This document shows, piece by piece, positions 7,149 through 13,957 of a stretch of 13,957 bases of DNA (positions are counted from its first letter, which is position 1; each line of letters starts with the position of its first letter). The notes under the pieces are model-generated. The model was given only the letters and a program-made list of their open reading frames with translations, made no database searches and was not told where the DNA came from. The stretch is from CAZHRJ01 sp964534765 (GTDB lineage: Bacteria > Lindowbacteria > 2-12-FULL-62-27): contig CAZHRJ010000085.1 of NCBI GenBank assembly GCA_964534765.1, positions 1 to 13,957 of the forward strand, written 5' to 3'. The translations under genes and the position numbers were made by a program.

Positions 7149-7973
7149 CTAGATGAAATCCAGAACCGCCGGTTTGCACCAGCCGCGGGTTTGGCCCTCT
7201 TCCAAAAATCGCCGGATCGCCGACTCGCCCCGCGGGCCCATGCCGATGGTCAGATCATTCACATACCAGCTGACGAATTTGTCCGCATTCGCGCGGTCCA
7301 GGCCCCGCGAAAACTTCATGGCGTAGGACAACGCCTCTGATCGGTGAGCCAGCGCATACGACACGCTTTCGGAGAACAGCCGGCTGACCGCCTGAATGGT
7401 TTCGGCTCCAATATCCCTCCGAATAGCGTTGATGCCGAGCGGGAGAGGCAATCCCGCCGTCCGCTTCTTCCACCACTTTCCGAGATCCACGACGAGATGA
7501 AGCCCCGCTGACGCGTAGGTGAGCTGGCCCTCGTGGATCACCAGACCCGCATCGCAGTCCCCCGCCTGCACGGAGTCTATGATCCGGTCAAACGGCACTT
7601 CGACTGCCTGAAATTCCGGCGCGCACAGCCGCAGAGCCAGATACGCCGATGTCTTTAGGCCGGGAACCGCCACCTTTTTTCCGCGCAATTCCGGGAGAGA
7701 CATCGCCGCGCGGCTGACCACGACGGGCCCGTATCCGTCGCCAAACGACCCGCCGCTTCGGAGAATCGCGTATCGGTCCGAGACGTCCGGATACGCCGCC
7801 ACTGATATCGCCGTCAGCACTAGTCTCCCCTCCAGCGCCTTTCGGTTCAACGTCTCGATGTCCTGCAACACATGCTCGAACACGTAGGGCGCCGTTTTGA
7901 TCCTGCCCGACGTCAGCGCATAGAACATGAACGCGTCATCCGCGTCGGGGCTGTGGCCGATTGTGACGGGCAT
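7149..7973 (-). CDS. mqnD: 1,4-dihydroxy-6-naphthoate synthase (futalosine pathway of menaquinone synthesis)
   Basis: MqnD converts cyclic dehypoxanthine futalosine to 1,4-dihydroxy-6-naphthoate in the alternative menaquinone route. Matching blocks of this periplasmic-binding-protein-like fold are GHSPDADDAFMFYAL near the N-terminus, SVAAYPDVSDRYAILRSGGSF and G-Y-G-P-V-V-V-S, then VPGLKTSAYLALRL. VIHEGQLTYASAGL carries the presumed catalytic histidine (His147), and WWKKRTAGLPLPLG follows. The last two blocks favour MqnD over the related MqnA. The frame also allows a TTG start at 7988, five codons earlier. The ATG at 7973 is preferred because it begins just before the conserved N-terminal strand. 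Length (274 residues) is normal. It is the last gene of the five-gene minus-strand operon and follows the DHH gene by 28 bases. No other mqn gene is in the window. Confidence 0.9.
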   Translation of the reverse strand: MPVTIGHSPDADDAFMFYALTSGRIKTAPYVFEHVLQDIETLNRKALEGRLVLTAISVAAYPDVSDRYAILRSGGSFGDGYGPVVVSRAAMSLPELRGKKVAVPGLKTSAYLALRLCAPEFQAVEVPFDRIIDSVQAGDCDAGLVIHEGQLTYASAGLHLVVDLGKWWKKRTAGLPLPLGINAIRRDIGAETIQAVSRLFSESVSYALAHRSEALSYAMKFSRGLDRANADKFVSWYVNDLTIGMGPRGESAIRRFLEEGQTRGWCKPAVLDFI

Positions 7974-8001
7974 GGTGATCGGGGACAATCCAAACCACCG
8001 A

Positions 8002-9369
8002 TCAGCCGGAGAGGTAGGTCAATCCAAGATCAACGGCGTAGGTGCGGTCGGCCGGGGCGATTTTGCCGGCGGCGGCGGATACGTCCAGCGACTCGAGTTT
8101 GCTCAGATAGAGGCCCAGCTCCGAGAGATTTGAAAAAAAGGAAATTTCCGGGCGGCGAATTTTACATTCCGCGGCTTGCGGGTGGCCGCCGCCGGTGATC
8201 TCGTCCTTGAATCCGTGCCTGGCCACCAGTTTGGCCGCCAGGTTGGAACAAATTTTTCCGACGTGAATTTTTTCGGACGTGCCGCGCATCGAGAAATGCG
8301 TCCAGCCGTTTTTGAGCTGGACGGCCATGATCAAAATCGCGGCCTCGTCCTTCCTCTTCTTCACCATCTCCCCCAGCTTCACTGACCCGATCATCGGCAA
8401 AAGCGGGATGTCGCCGCCGACGTAGAAATAGAGCGAGACCGGGCCGATCTTTTTGACGCAAAACGCGTTGTCCAGATAGGACGACCCCGCTTCCCAGTCC
8501 TTGAGATACCAGTCGTACATCCGGCGGATGATTTTTTCGTCCGGCAGAAAACGAAAAAAATCGTCGAGGCTTTCAATGCTGGAAAGCGGCATGCCGTCCT
8601 GGCCGAGTTTGAGAAGGGCGTTTAAGTGCAGGGTTGGCGGGTGCCGGTCCTTCAGAGACGGATCCCGGTCGCCGTACCAGTACTGAAACCCGCCGCCCGT
8701 GACGGCAAAGGACAGCTCGGCGATCTGATTGAGCACCAGCGTCCACTCGCGCTGGTCGATCTCCATCCAGGTCGGCCGCGCCTGGTTCCTGACCAGCAGG
8801 CGCGGAAATTTTTTCGAGGCCTCGTCGTAAAAGGGAGCGATGTAATCCGCCACCGCTGTTACGTGCGGCCGGATCGACCAGTCGGATCTCAGACCCACCA
8901 GGGCCACAAAATCGTCGAAATCGGTGCGGAATCCCAGCGCGGTCATGATCCGGTGGCATAGATAGGCGGTGCAGCATGGCTTTTTGGGATTGTAGACAAC
9001 ACATTTTTTCGGGTCGCCCTGGAACAGATGATGGTCGATCACCACAAAGTCCCGGCCGGGCACGACAAAATCGTCATAGTATCCGCAGGTGCCCTTGTCG
9101 ATGCAGAAAATCGCGTCGAATTTGTTCCGGTCCGTCCATTCCTTCACCCGGAACCCCTCGAGCTCAAAGGGGGCGGGAAGATCGATGCTGTAGGTGATCC
9201 CGAGCCGCAGCAGCGTGCGAATGAGAATGGCCGCGGCCGTGCCGCCATCGGGATCGTCGTCCGCGAAAATTAAAATATTGCGCCATCGCTTCAACTTGAG
9301 TCTTTCCACGATCGACGAGAACGCAGGCGACTCCTTGAGCTCCTGCTGGATGTGCTCCTGATAGGTCAT
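8002..9369 (-). CDS. DHH-family phosphoesterase (RecJ/NrnA-like)
   Basis: This 455-residue protein has the complete DHH-DHHA1 architecture. Motif I is DDDPDG (37-42), the second metal motif is CIDKGTCG (Asp91), the namesake DHH is 112-114 in VIDHHLF, GLRSDW supplies Asp163, and the C-terminal substrate-binding GGGH is 393-396 followed by PQAAEC. All the metal-binding acidic residues look intact, so an Mn2+-dependent phosphodiesterase is expected. Candidate substrates are short oligoribonucleotides, single-stranded DNA, pAp or cyclic dinucleotides, and sequence alone does not decide. It is longer than NrnA (about 320 residues) and shorter than most RecJ proteins, with an inserted middle region (about 190-340). 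The open frame runs up to 9600, but that extension antiparallels the methyltransferase gene end and looks non-native. The ATG at 9369 is chosen, 31 bases after the upstream stop. No clear ribosome binding site is visible. Confidence 0.87.
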   Translation of the reverse strand: MTYQEHIQQELKESPAFSSIVERLKLKRWRNILIFADDDPDGGTAAAILIRTLLRLGITYSIDLPAPFELEGFRVKEWTDRNKFDAIFCIDKGTCGYYDDFVVPGRDFVVIDHHLFQGDPKKCVVYNPKKPCCTAYLCHRIMTALGFRTDFDDFVALVGLRSDWSIRPHVTAVADYIAPFYDEASKKFPRLLVRNQARPTWMEIDQREWTLVLNQIAELSFAVTGGGFQYWYGDRDPSLKDRHPPTLHLNALLKLGQDGMPLSSIESLDDFFRFLPDEKIIRRMYDWYLKDWEAGSSYLDNAFCVKKIGPVSLYFYVGGDIPLLPMIGSVKLGEMVKKRKDEAAILIMAVQLKNGWTHFSMRGTSEKIHVGKICSNLAAKLVARHGFKDEITGGGHPQAAECKIRRPEISFFSNLSELGLYLSKLESLDVSAAAGKIAPADRTYAVDLGLTYLSG

Positions 9370-9400
9370 AGGGACAGCGTAAATGAAATCCGCCGAATTT

Positions 9401-10684
9401 TCAATCCGCCCCCTTTTCCGGGGTGGCGGGCGGATCTGTCCGGGAGGAGGTTCGCTCACGCCTCTCTTCCGACAGGATGCGCTTGGCCGTCGCCGGCCAG
9501 ATTCTCGCAAAGACCACCTTGAGGTACCGGCTCTCCGGAAAATTGGAGAGAAACGGATGATCCCCGGAGGCCCCGGTAATCCGGAATGCCTGAAATACAA
9601 CTCCCGCCTCCGCCGCGGAACGGGTCAGAATCGAAAGATAATCGGGCTCGGAGATCAGACCCGAACAGGAACTGGTCATCAGAATCCCTCCCGGATTCAT
9701 CACTTTCATCGCCAGCCGGTTGAGATCCCCATAGGTGCGTTTGGCCCGGGAAATCTCGTCCCGGACTCCAGCCAGCTTGGATGGATCCACGATCACCACG
9801 TCGCTCCGACGCTTCTCTTCCACCCGCTGGCGCAGCTCGTCAAAAACGTTTCGCTGTATCCAGTCGGGCGAGACACGGTTGAGCCGGGCGTTTTGTTTCG
9901 CCGTATCCAGAGATTTTTCGTCCAGGTCAACACCGGTCACCTCCCTGGCGCCGGCCCTGGCGGCCGAGATCGCAAAACCGCCCGTGTAGCAGAACAGATC
10001 CAGGACCGACTTGCCGGCCGACAGTTGCGCGATCGACCGGCGGTTGTCCCGTTGATCCAGGAAATATCCGGTTTTGTGGCCGGTGGCGAATCGGATCACC
10101 ATCTGGATCGAATTCTCCCGGATCGTGACCGACTCCGGCGCCGGATGATTACGGCGCAGATCCTCGCACTCGCGCCGCACACCCTCTTTTTCCGCTTGCT
10201 TGTCGTCCGGCCGGACGGCCACCCGGCATCCGGGATAGAGATCTCGCAAAATGGCAATCACATCATCCATGATCCGAACGTACCCGGCGGATATCGGCTC
10301 GATGATCAGCAGGTCGGCGTATTTGTCGATGATCAGTCCCGACAGGCCGTCCGCTTCGCTGTGGACCAGCCGGTAACTGTCGGATTGCCCGGGAATCGAA
10401 AGGACCGACTCACGCAGGTCCTTGGCCGACCGCAGTTTTTTTTGAAAAAATGCGTAATCGATCCGGTCCGATTCCAATTCCGTAATCACCCGGAGGGCAA
10501 GTGGACTTCGCGGGTTGTAAATTCCCCGGCCGGCAAATACACCGCCCTTCTCCACAATCGTCACCCACGTACCGGGCGGCAAGACCTGACGGGGCCGGTC
10601 GACCATCTTTTGAAAAATCCATGGATGCAGAGAATTGCGCCGCGCCCCGAGTTTCACCACCGGCAGTTCACCCGATCTCGTCAT
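9401..10684 (-). CDS. rlmI: RlmI-family class I SAM-dependent rRNA methyltransferase
   Basis: This 427-residue enzyme matches RlmI, which makes m5C1962 in 23S rRNA. An N-terminal PUA-type domain (about 8-70, including R-R-N-S-L-H-P-W-I-F) is followed by a linker with DGLSGLIIDKY, then the Rossmann methyltransferase domain. In that domain are TGHKTGYFLDQRDNRR (201-216), SAM motif I LDLFCYTGGF (228-237), VTGVDLDEKSLD, and the catalytic SSCSGL with Cys340 after N-P-G-G-I-L-M-T. The family DPP motif reads DPS (300-302), followed by KLA. The C-terminus (about 398-427) is a charged extension without similarity I recognise. The ATG at 10684 overlaps the upstream stop as ATGA, so it is chosen over an in-frame ATG at 10735 inside the preceding gene. 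An A8 run (10443-10436) sits within codons for FFQKKL. The family is firm; the exact modified base is inferred. Confidence 0.9.
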   Translation of the reverse strand: MTRSGELPVVKLGARRNSLHPWIFQKMVDRPRQVLPPGTWVTIVEKGGVFAGRGIYNPRSPLALRVITELESDRIDYAFFQKKLRSAKDLRESVLSIPGQSDSYRLVHSEADGLSGLIIDKYADLLIIEPISAGYVRIMDDVIAILRDLYPGCRVAVRPDDKQAEKEGVRRECEDLRRNHPAPESVTIRENSIQMVIRFATGHKTGYFLDQRDNRRSIAQLSAGKSVLDLFCYTGGFAISAARAGAREVTGVDLDEKSLDTAKQNARLNRVSPDWIQRNVFDELRQRVEEKRRSDVVIVDPSKLAGVRDEISRAKRTYGDLNRLAMKVMNPGGILMTSSCSGLISEPDYLSILTRSAAEAGVVFQAFRITGASGDHPFLSNFPESRYLKVVFARIWPATAKRILSEERRERTSSRTDPPATPEKGAD

Positions 10685-12804
10685 GCCGGCGGGAATGACT
10701 GGGATTCGGGTGGAATGGATTTGGCCGTCAGACACTCAACCAGCGCCTCCTGAAAGGCGACATCCTCATCGTCGGTGACATCGCTTTGGGTACGGTTTGC
10801 CGCGGAGTAAATCAGAGAGGCCAGGTAGGAGGCCTGACTGACCGGCGCAAGATTGCTTTGGAGAACCGACTGGATCATGGGGTGGGCGGGATTGAAGGTC
10901 CAGTGGTCATAATGTATCGCGGGCAGCAGCTCCGTTCGGAGCGGATATGCCAGAGGTTTGATCGTCTGAACGGCTCTGGCATTTATCCGCAACCCACGCC
11001 GAACACGCGTCTGCTCAAAAATATTTTGTACAATGTCCACCGCAGTCAGACCCGCCGGGGCAACCGGGTCCGGCGCTGGCTTCTCGGCGGAGATTTGGAC
11101 TGGAGGGGAATTCTGAAGAGGCGGCGGCTCGGCCCGGGAAACTGGATCGGCGGGGAGAATCACGCCATCGGCTGTCTTCTGAGGCGGAGTTGCTTCCGAC
11201 GGGGCAACAGGCTCGATGAATGAAACATTTTTTCGCATCCGGCCTCTTCTGCCCGGCTGATACAATCGGGCCGGGCTTTCTTCCAAACGGACATTTCGAA
11301 ATATCAGCTCGGTTTTGGACGCGAGTCTCGAAGACCTCGTTGACTTCTTTTGAAAAAACCGTATGAGGAATTTTTCTTCCAGTTGGGTAATCAGCCAGAC
11401 CATTGTGGGCGGCTCGAGTAAATGCTCCAGAATGGGCAAGGTTGAAACAGGAACCTCATCCATCCGGCCGGTTGCCTTATCAATTACTTTCAGGCTGAGC
11501 GGCTCTCCATCCACTCCAAGACAAATCGGTGTCTCCCAGAGAGTTTTCTTAAATGGATTCGATCGGTCGATTGAATAATCGCTCAGAAATTGCTCCGCTG
11601 CGCTCAGGAACCAATCAATAAGCCGACAGTAGCGGTATAAGACGGCCATCGCCCTCCCATCGACCTCCTTTTTCGGGATTACGGCCCATTCCCCCGTATG
11701 CGATCCCGGCACATAATCAGGGAGCATCGCCCGACCCAAATCATACGCGGGCCCGAATTTGTCCTTGCAGTAATACAATACCTCGGGCGTGCGCATCTCC
11801 CGGCCGAACTTGCGCATTTGATCCGCCATGGCCGGCATCCGCCTATTGAAGCAGTCCATCTCCAGCCGGTCCAATTGTCGCAGCCGGTTCTGGAGGCTCT
11901 GATTTCTAACCACGGCCGATTGAGAGGCGTTCAACGTGAATTGATCGTCGTTGATGTAACTGACAAACGGCAACGGCGCCGCTCCCGCGCTTTCGGTGGA
12001 ATCGGGCGATACCGTTTCAACCCAGACGCCCAGGGTATAGAAATGCGTCATGGGCGCCTCTTTCGATAACTCCGGAATCCGGATCCACACCCTGCAGTCC
12101 CCCACGCGGCTCTCGTCCGAAAATGCGCCGCTCTTTTCAATCCCCGGGAAGGAATCATATTTCCGATCGAAGACGGTCATCGGAATCGGCACCATCGCGC
12201 ACAGGTGGTTGAGCCGCGTGAGATCGTTCTCGCCATCGATCCCTGGAAATCGGTCATGAACGAATCTGATCACAGTGAATCGATCACTCCGCTCGAAGCG
12301 CGTGCTTGACATCAACGGCGACTGCGCATTGAATTTCGGCTCTTTTTCCAGGGAATCTATGGCCACCTCGACTGATCTCTTGTTAGACTTCGACCCGATT
12401 GTCACGCCTTTTGGTTTCAGCCTCAGAATGGACAATAGTCCGATGGCCAGATACCGGTTGCGGGCGGTCCGGGGATCCCACATTTCAAAAAGACAGGCAT
12501 ACGGATCCCGCAATTCCTCCGGGCCGAACGGCAATCCGTCAAATGCCAGCTCATATCCAGATTGTCTTTCGCGGATGTGGATCATCGTCGCGCCGCCGGC
12601 CACGGCCGCGCGAATCCAGGACAGAAAAAATAACCGGGCGTCCGGCAATTGGAAATCTTTCAGTTTTTCCAGCGCCAGTCGGCGGTCGATCGTAAATGTT
12701 CCCGACCCGACCAGCACGGCTGACCGCGGGTCCGACACGTCATCCCTGTCGTCCGCATGAGGCGCCGAACTCGGACGGTGCTGGCCTGCGATCGTTTTAG
12801 ACAC
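10681..12804 (-). CDS. Divergent GHKL/Hsp90-like protein, function unknown
   Basis: Numbering is from GTG 12804 (707 residues). FTIDRRLALEKLKDFQLPD (about 37-55), then a helix W-I-R-A-A-V-A-G-G-A (63-72), a strand pair, F-D-G-L-P-F (88-93) and E-E-L resemble the start of a GHKL ATPase of the Hsp90 type. The Asn of the usual E-x-x-x-N box is absent and the D-x-G-x-G motif is altered, so ATP binding is doubtful. Next come YINDDQFTLNASQSAVV (about 283-299) and a long unrecognised middle. A Pro-rich linker follows (about 532-582). The C-terminal module FNPAHP (637-642) plus ASYLASLIYSAANR resembles the end of the upstream Hsp90-like gene. The frame is open to 12918. GTG 12804 overlaps the upstream stop by 8 bases. 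GTG 12738, preceded by AGGG five bases away, is a real alternative. The gene is coupled to the methyltransferase by an ATGA overlap. No enzymatic function can be claimed. Confidence 0.75.
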   Translation of the reverse strand: MSKTIAGQHRPSSAPHADDRDDVSDPRSAVLVGSGTFTIDRRLALEKLKDFQLPDARLFFLSWIRAAVAGGATMIHIRERQSGYELAFDGLPFGPEELRDPYACLFEMWDPRTARNRYLAIGLLSILRLKPKGVTIGSKSNKRSVEVAIDSLEKEPKFNAQSPLMSSTRFERSDRFTVIRFVHDRFPGIDGENDLTRLNHLCAMVPIPMTVFDRKYDSFPGIEKSGAFSDESRVGDCRVWIRIPELSKEAPMTHFYTLGVWVETVSPDSTESAGAAPLPFVSYINDDQFTLNASQSAVVRNQSLQNRLRQLDRLEMDCFNRRMPAMADQMRKFGREMRTPEVLYYCKDKFGPAYDLGRAMLPDYVPGSHTGEWAVIPKKEVDGRAMAVLYRYCRLIDWFLSAAEQFLSDYSIDRSNPFKKTLWETPICLGVDGEPLSLKVIDKATGRMDEVPVSTLPILEHLLEPPTMVWLITQLEEKFLIRFFQKKSTRSSRLASKTELIFRNVRLEESPARLYQPGRRGRMRKNVSFIEPVAPSEATPPQKTADGVILPADPVSRAEPPPLQNSPPVQISAEKPAPDPVAPAGLTAVDIVQNIFEQTRVRRGLRINARAVQTIKPLAYPLRTELLPAIHYDHWTFNPAHPMIQSVLQSNLAPVSQASYLASLIYSAANRTQSDVTDDEDVAFQEALVECLTAKSIPPESQSFPPA

Positions 12805-13957
12805 GGGCGGCGACGCGGTCGGTGTCCAGCCGGACCGCCTCCTGAACAAGGCGCGTTTCCAGATTTTCGGCGAGGTTTGAGTATTTGTCCCTCTGATCCG
12901 GCGGGGTTCGACCATCATGGAGGTGAATCACTTTCAGGCACAAATATCCAGCAAGGCCCGGCTGCGTCCGGTGGAGGAGGATCAGCCGCCGCGTAAACGG
13001 ATGGGAAATGTTGATGAGGGCGTACCGGCGCGCGCGATCAAATAGGGATGACCAGACGCAGTCGAGGAAAGTGACCGGATGCCGGCCTGTGCGCACCGCC
13101 GGGCCGGCATCATCCGCCTTCCGGGTCAGAAAAAAGACATCCTGTATACTGGAACCGGGATAGTGAAAAACTCCCGGAACGATTTTCCGGTATCTCCGCC
13201 TGACGGCGCCCTCCAGTTGCCGGACCGTTGTGAAAAACGATTTCGTGTCGGTGTCGAGACTCGCCGCGTCGTCCAGGACGATTTCTGGCCACATGAAAAT
13301 CGAAGAAACTTTCAGCGGCCGGCCGCCTACCTGTCGGGCAATCCAATCAACCCAGGGACCGGCCTGCAAAACCGGCAGGCCCATCCGCTGCAGTGCATCC
13401 GTGATCCGATTGGGACTCGAATCATAATAGACCGGCTTGCAGGTCACGACCTTGTTCGAATCGGGATCGCGGTAGACTCCCCGCTTCTGTCTGGCGGCGG
13501 CGCGCACCGCCTCGATGGAAACAGGCTGTCCGGCGACTGCCGGGAAAACGGTCCACTCGCTGATCCCTCCGTCACTCCGAATCCAGGACCGGGACCGTCT
13601 GTAGAGAAAATCAAAAAATCGCCAGTGCCGCTCCCATTTGCCGGGTAATCCATCAGCCGCGGAATCGGCCCCGATCGATTTTTGCGGGGACGCTTTTGCC
13701 GCCTCGGTCATGCGGTGCCTGAGTATCCCCCGAAGATCCCTCAGCACCAGCCGCTCGACGATCTTTAGGAGTTTTCTGTAATTTTCGTCTTCGATGACAT
13801 TGTCCCTCGTCAGCGTGTGCTCCAGGTACCGGGATTTGGCCCGAAACAAAACGCCCGGGTAAAATGCCTTGTGGCCCTCCTTGAGAGTCAAACCGCGATT
13901 ATATAGTTTTTGGTGAAAAAGTCGCCCGAGAAGGATAGAATCAGAAGAAAGGAAGCC
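12797..13957 (-). CDS. Hsp90-like (GHKL) protein, N-terminus outside the window
   Basis: The frame is open without a stop from 12797 to the window edge (386 visible residues). The TTG at 13891 is not needed as a start: upstream codons continue as R-L-F-H-Q-K-L-Y-N-R-G-L-T-L-K-E-G, which reads as family sequence. The gene is therefore 5'-partial and probably has its ATPase domain to the right. Visible signatures are G-V-L-F-R-A-K-S-R-Y-L-E (35-46), HTLTRDNVIEDENYRK (47-62) and an INISHP block (315-320). The HTLTRDN block recalls the Hsp90 middle-domain stretch in which HtpG has GVVDSEDLPLNISRE. The INISHP block is followed by AGYLCLKVIH. The middle (about 85-260) has no motif I recognise. It precedes, and slightly overlaps, the second Hsp90-like gene. 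A chaperone or scaffold role is family inference, and the ATP site cannot be judged from this window. Confidence 0.72.
   Translation of the reverse strand, partial: GFLSSDSILLGRLFHQKLYNRGLTLKEGHKAFYPGVLFRAKSRYLEHTLTRDNVIEDENYRKLLKIVERLVLRDLRGILRHRMTEAAKASPQKSIGADSAADGLPGKWERHWRFFDFLYRRSRSWIRSDGGISEWTVFPAVAGQPVSIEAVRAAARQKRGVYRDPDSNKVVTCKPVYYDSSPNRITDALQRMGLPVLQAGPWVDWIARQVGGRPLKVSSIFMWPEIVLDDAASLDTDTKSFFTTVRQLEGAVRRRYRKIVPGVFHYPGSSIQDVFFLTRKADDAGPAVRTGRHPVTFLDCVWSSLFDRARRYALINISHPFTRRLILLHRTQPGLAGYLCLKVIHLHDGRTPPDQRDKYSNLAENLETRLVQEAVRLDTDRVAARV

Noticed and set aside
7136..7151. Bidirectional terminator between convergent cyaA and mqnD
   Set aside because: Only 10 bases separate the stops, and I found no stem-loop with T-tracts around them.
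9370..9600. 77-codon N-terminal extension of the DHH gene
   Set aside because: The extension is Arg/Pro/Gly-rich, overlaps the end of the methyltransferase gene, and DHH homology begins just after the ATG at 9369.
9383..10753. Long plus-strand open frame (456 codons) opposite rlmI
   Set aside because: It mirrors almost exactly the methyltransferase gene. The product is Arg/Pro/His-rich with no family motif, so it is a shadow frame.
12805..12918. Earlier start (12918) for the GHKL-like gene
   Set aside because: It overlaps the upstream Hsp90-like frame by more than 100 bases and encodes a basic stretch without similarity. GTG at 12804 or 12738 fits better.

Overview
The window is a densely coding, GC-rich bacterial stretch with nine protein genes, no RNA genes and almost no intergenic space. 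The taxon cannot be named from sequence alone. A lipobox lipoprotein, SecG, a futalosine-pathway menaquinone enzyme (MqnD), a class I adenylate cyclase and REP-like palindromes suggest a diderm, probably anaerobic or facultative, bacterium of the Desulfobacterota, Omnitrophota or Elusimicrobiota sort. That placement is inference.

Layout. Bases 1-41 are a perfect palindrome built from four copies of one 9-mer. A minus-strand operon follows, in transcription order: secG (4196-3807), an exported M3-family oligopeptidase (3788-1659) and an OppA-type peptide-binding lipoprotein (1662-67). The last two overlap by ATGA. A second, longer palindrome (4249-4324) lies between secG and the divergent class I adenylate cyclase gene (4367-7138, plus strand). 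A good sigma70-type promoter candidate sits just beside that palindrome. Convergent to the cyclase is a second tight minus-strand operon of five genes, read from the right edge. It holds an Hsp90-like protein whose N-terminus is outside the window, a second, divergent GHKL/Hsp90-like protein, an RlmI-family rRNA methyltransferase, a RecJ/NrnA-type DHH phosphoesterase and MqnD.

How the genes fit together. The first operon pairs protein export (SecG) with peptide cleavage outside the cytoplasm and peptide capture by a binding lipoprotein. The cyclase makes cAMP, but no CRP-like regulator is present here. In the second operon, two tandem Hsp90-like proteins appear to be paralogues sharing a C-terminal module. 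They are co-transcribed with RNA or nucleotide metabolism genes, and one of them seems to lack the normal ATP-site residues. This pair is the least explained part of the window. The two palindromes share a GGGG-N-CGG-N-T-N-TT head and flank the secG operon on both sides, which suggests related REP/RAYT-type mobile repeats.
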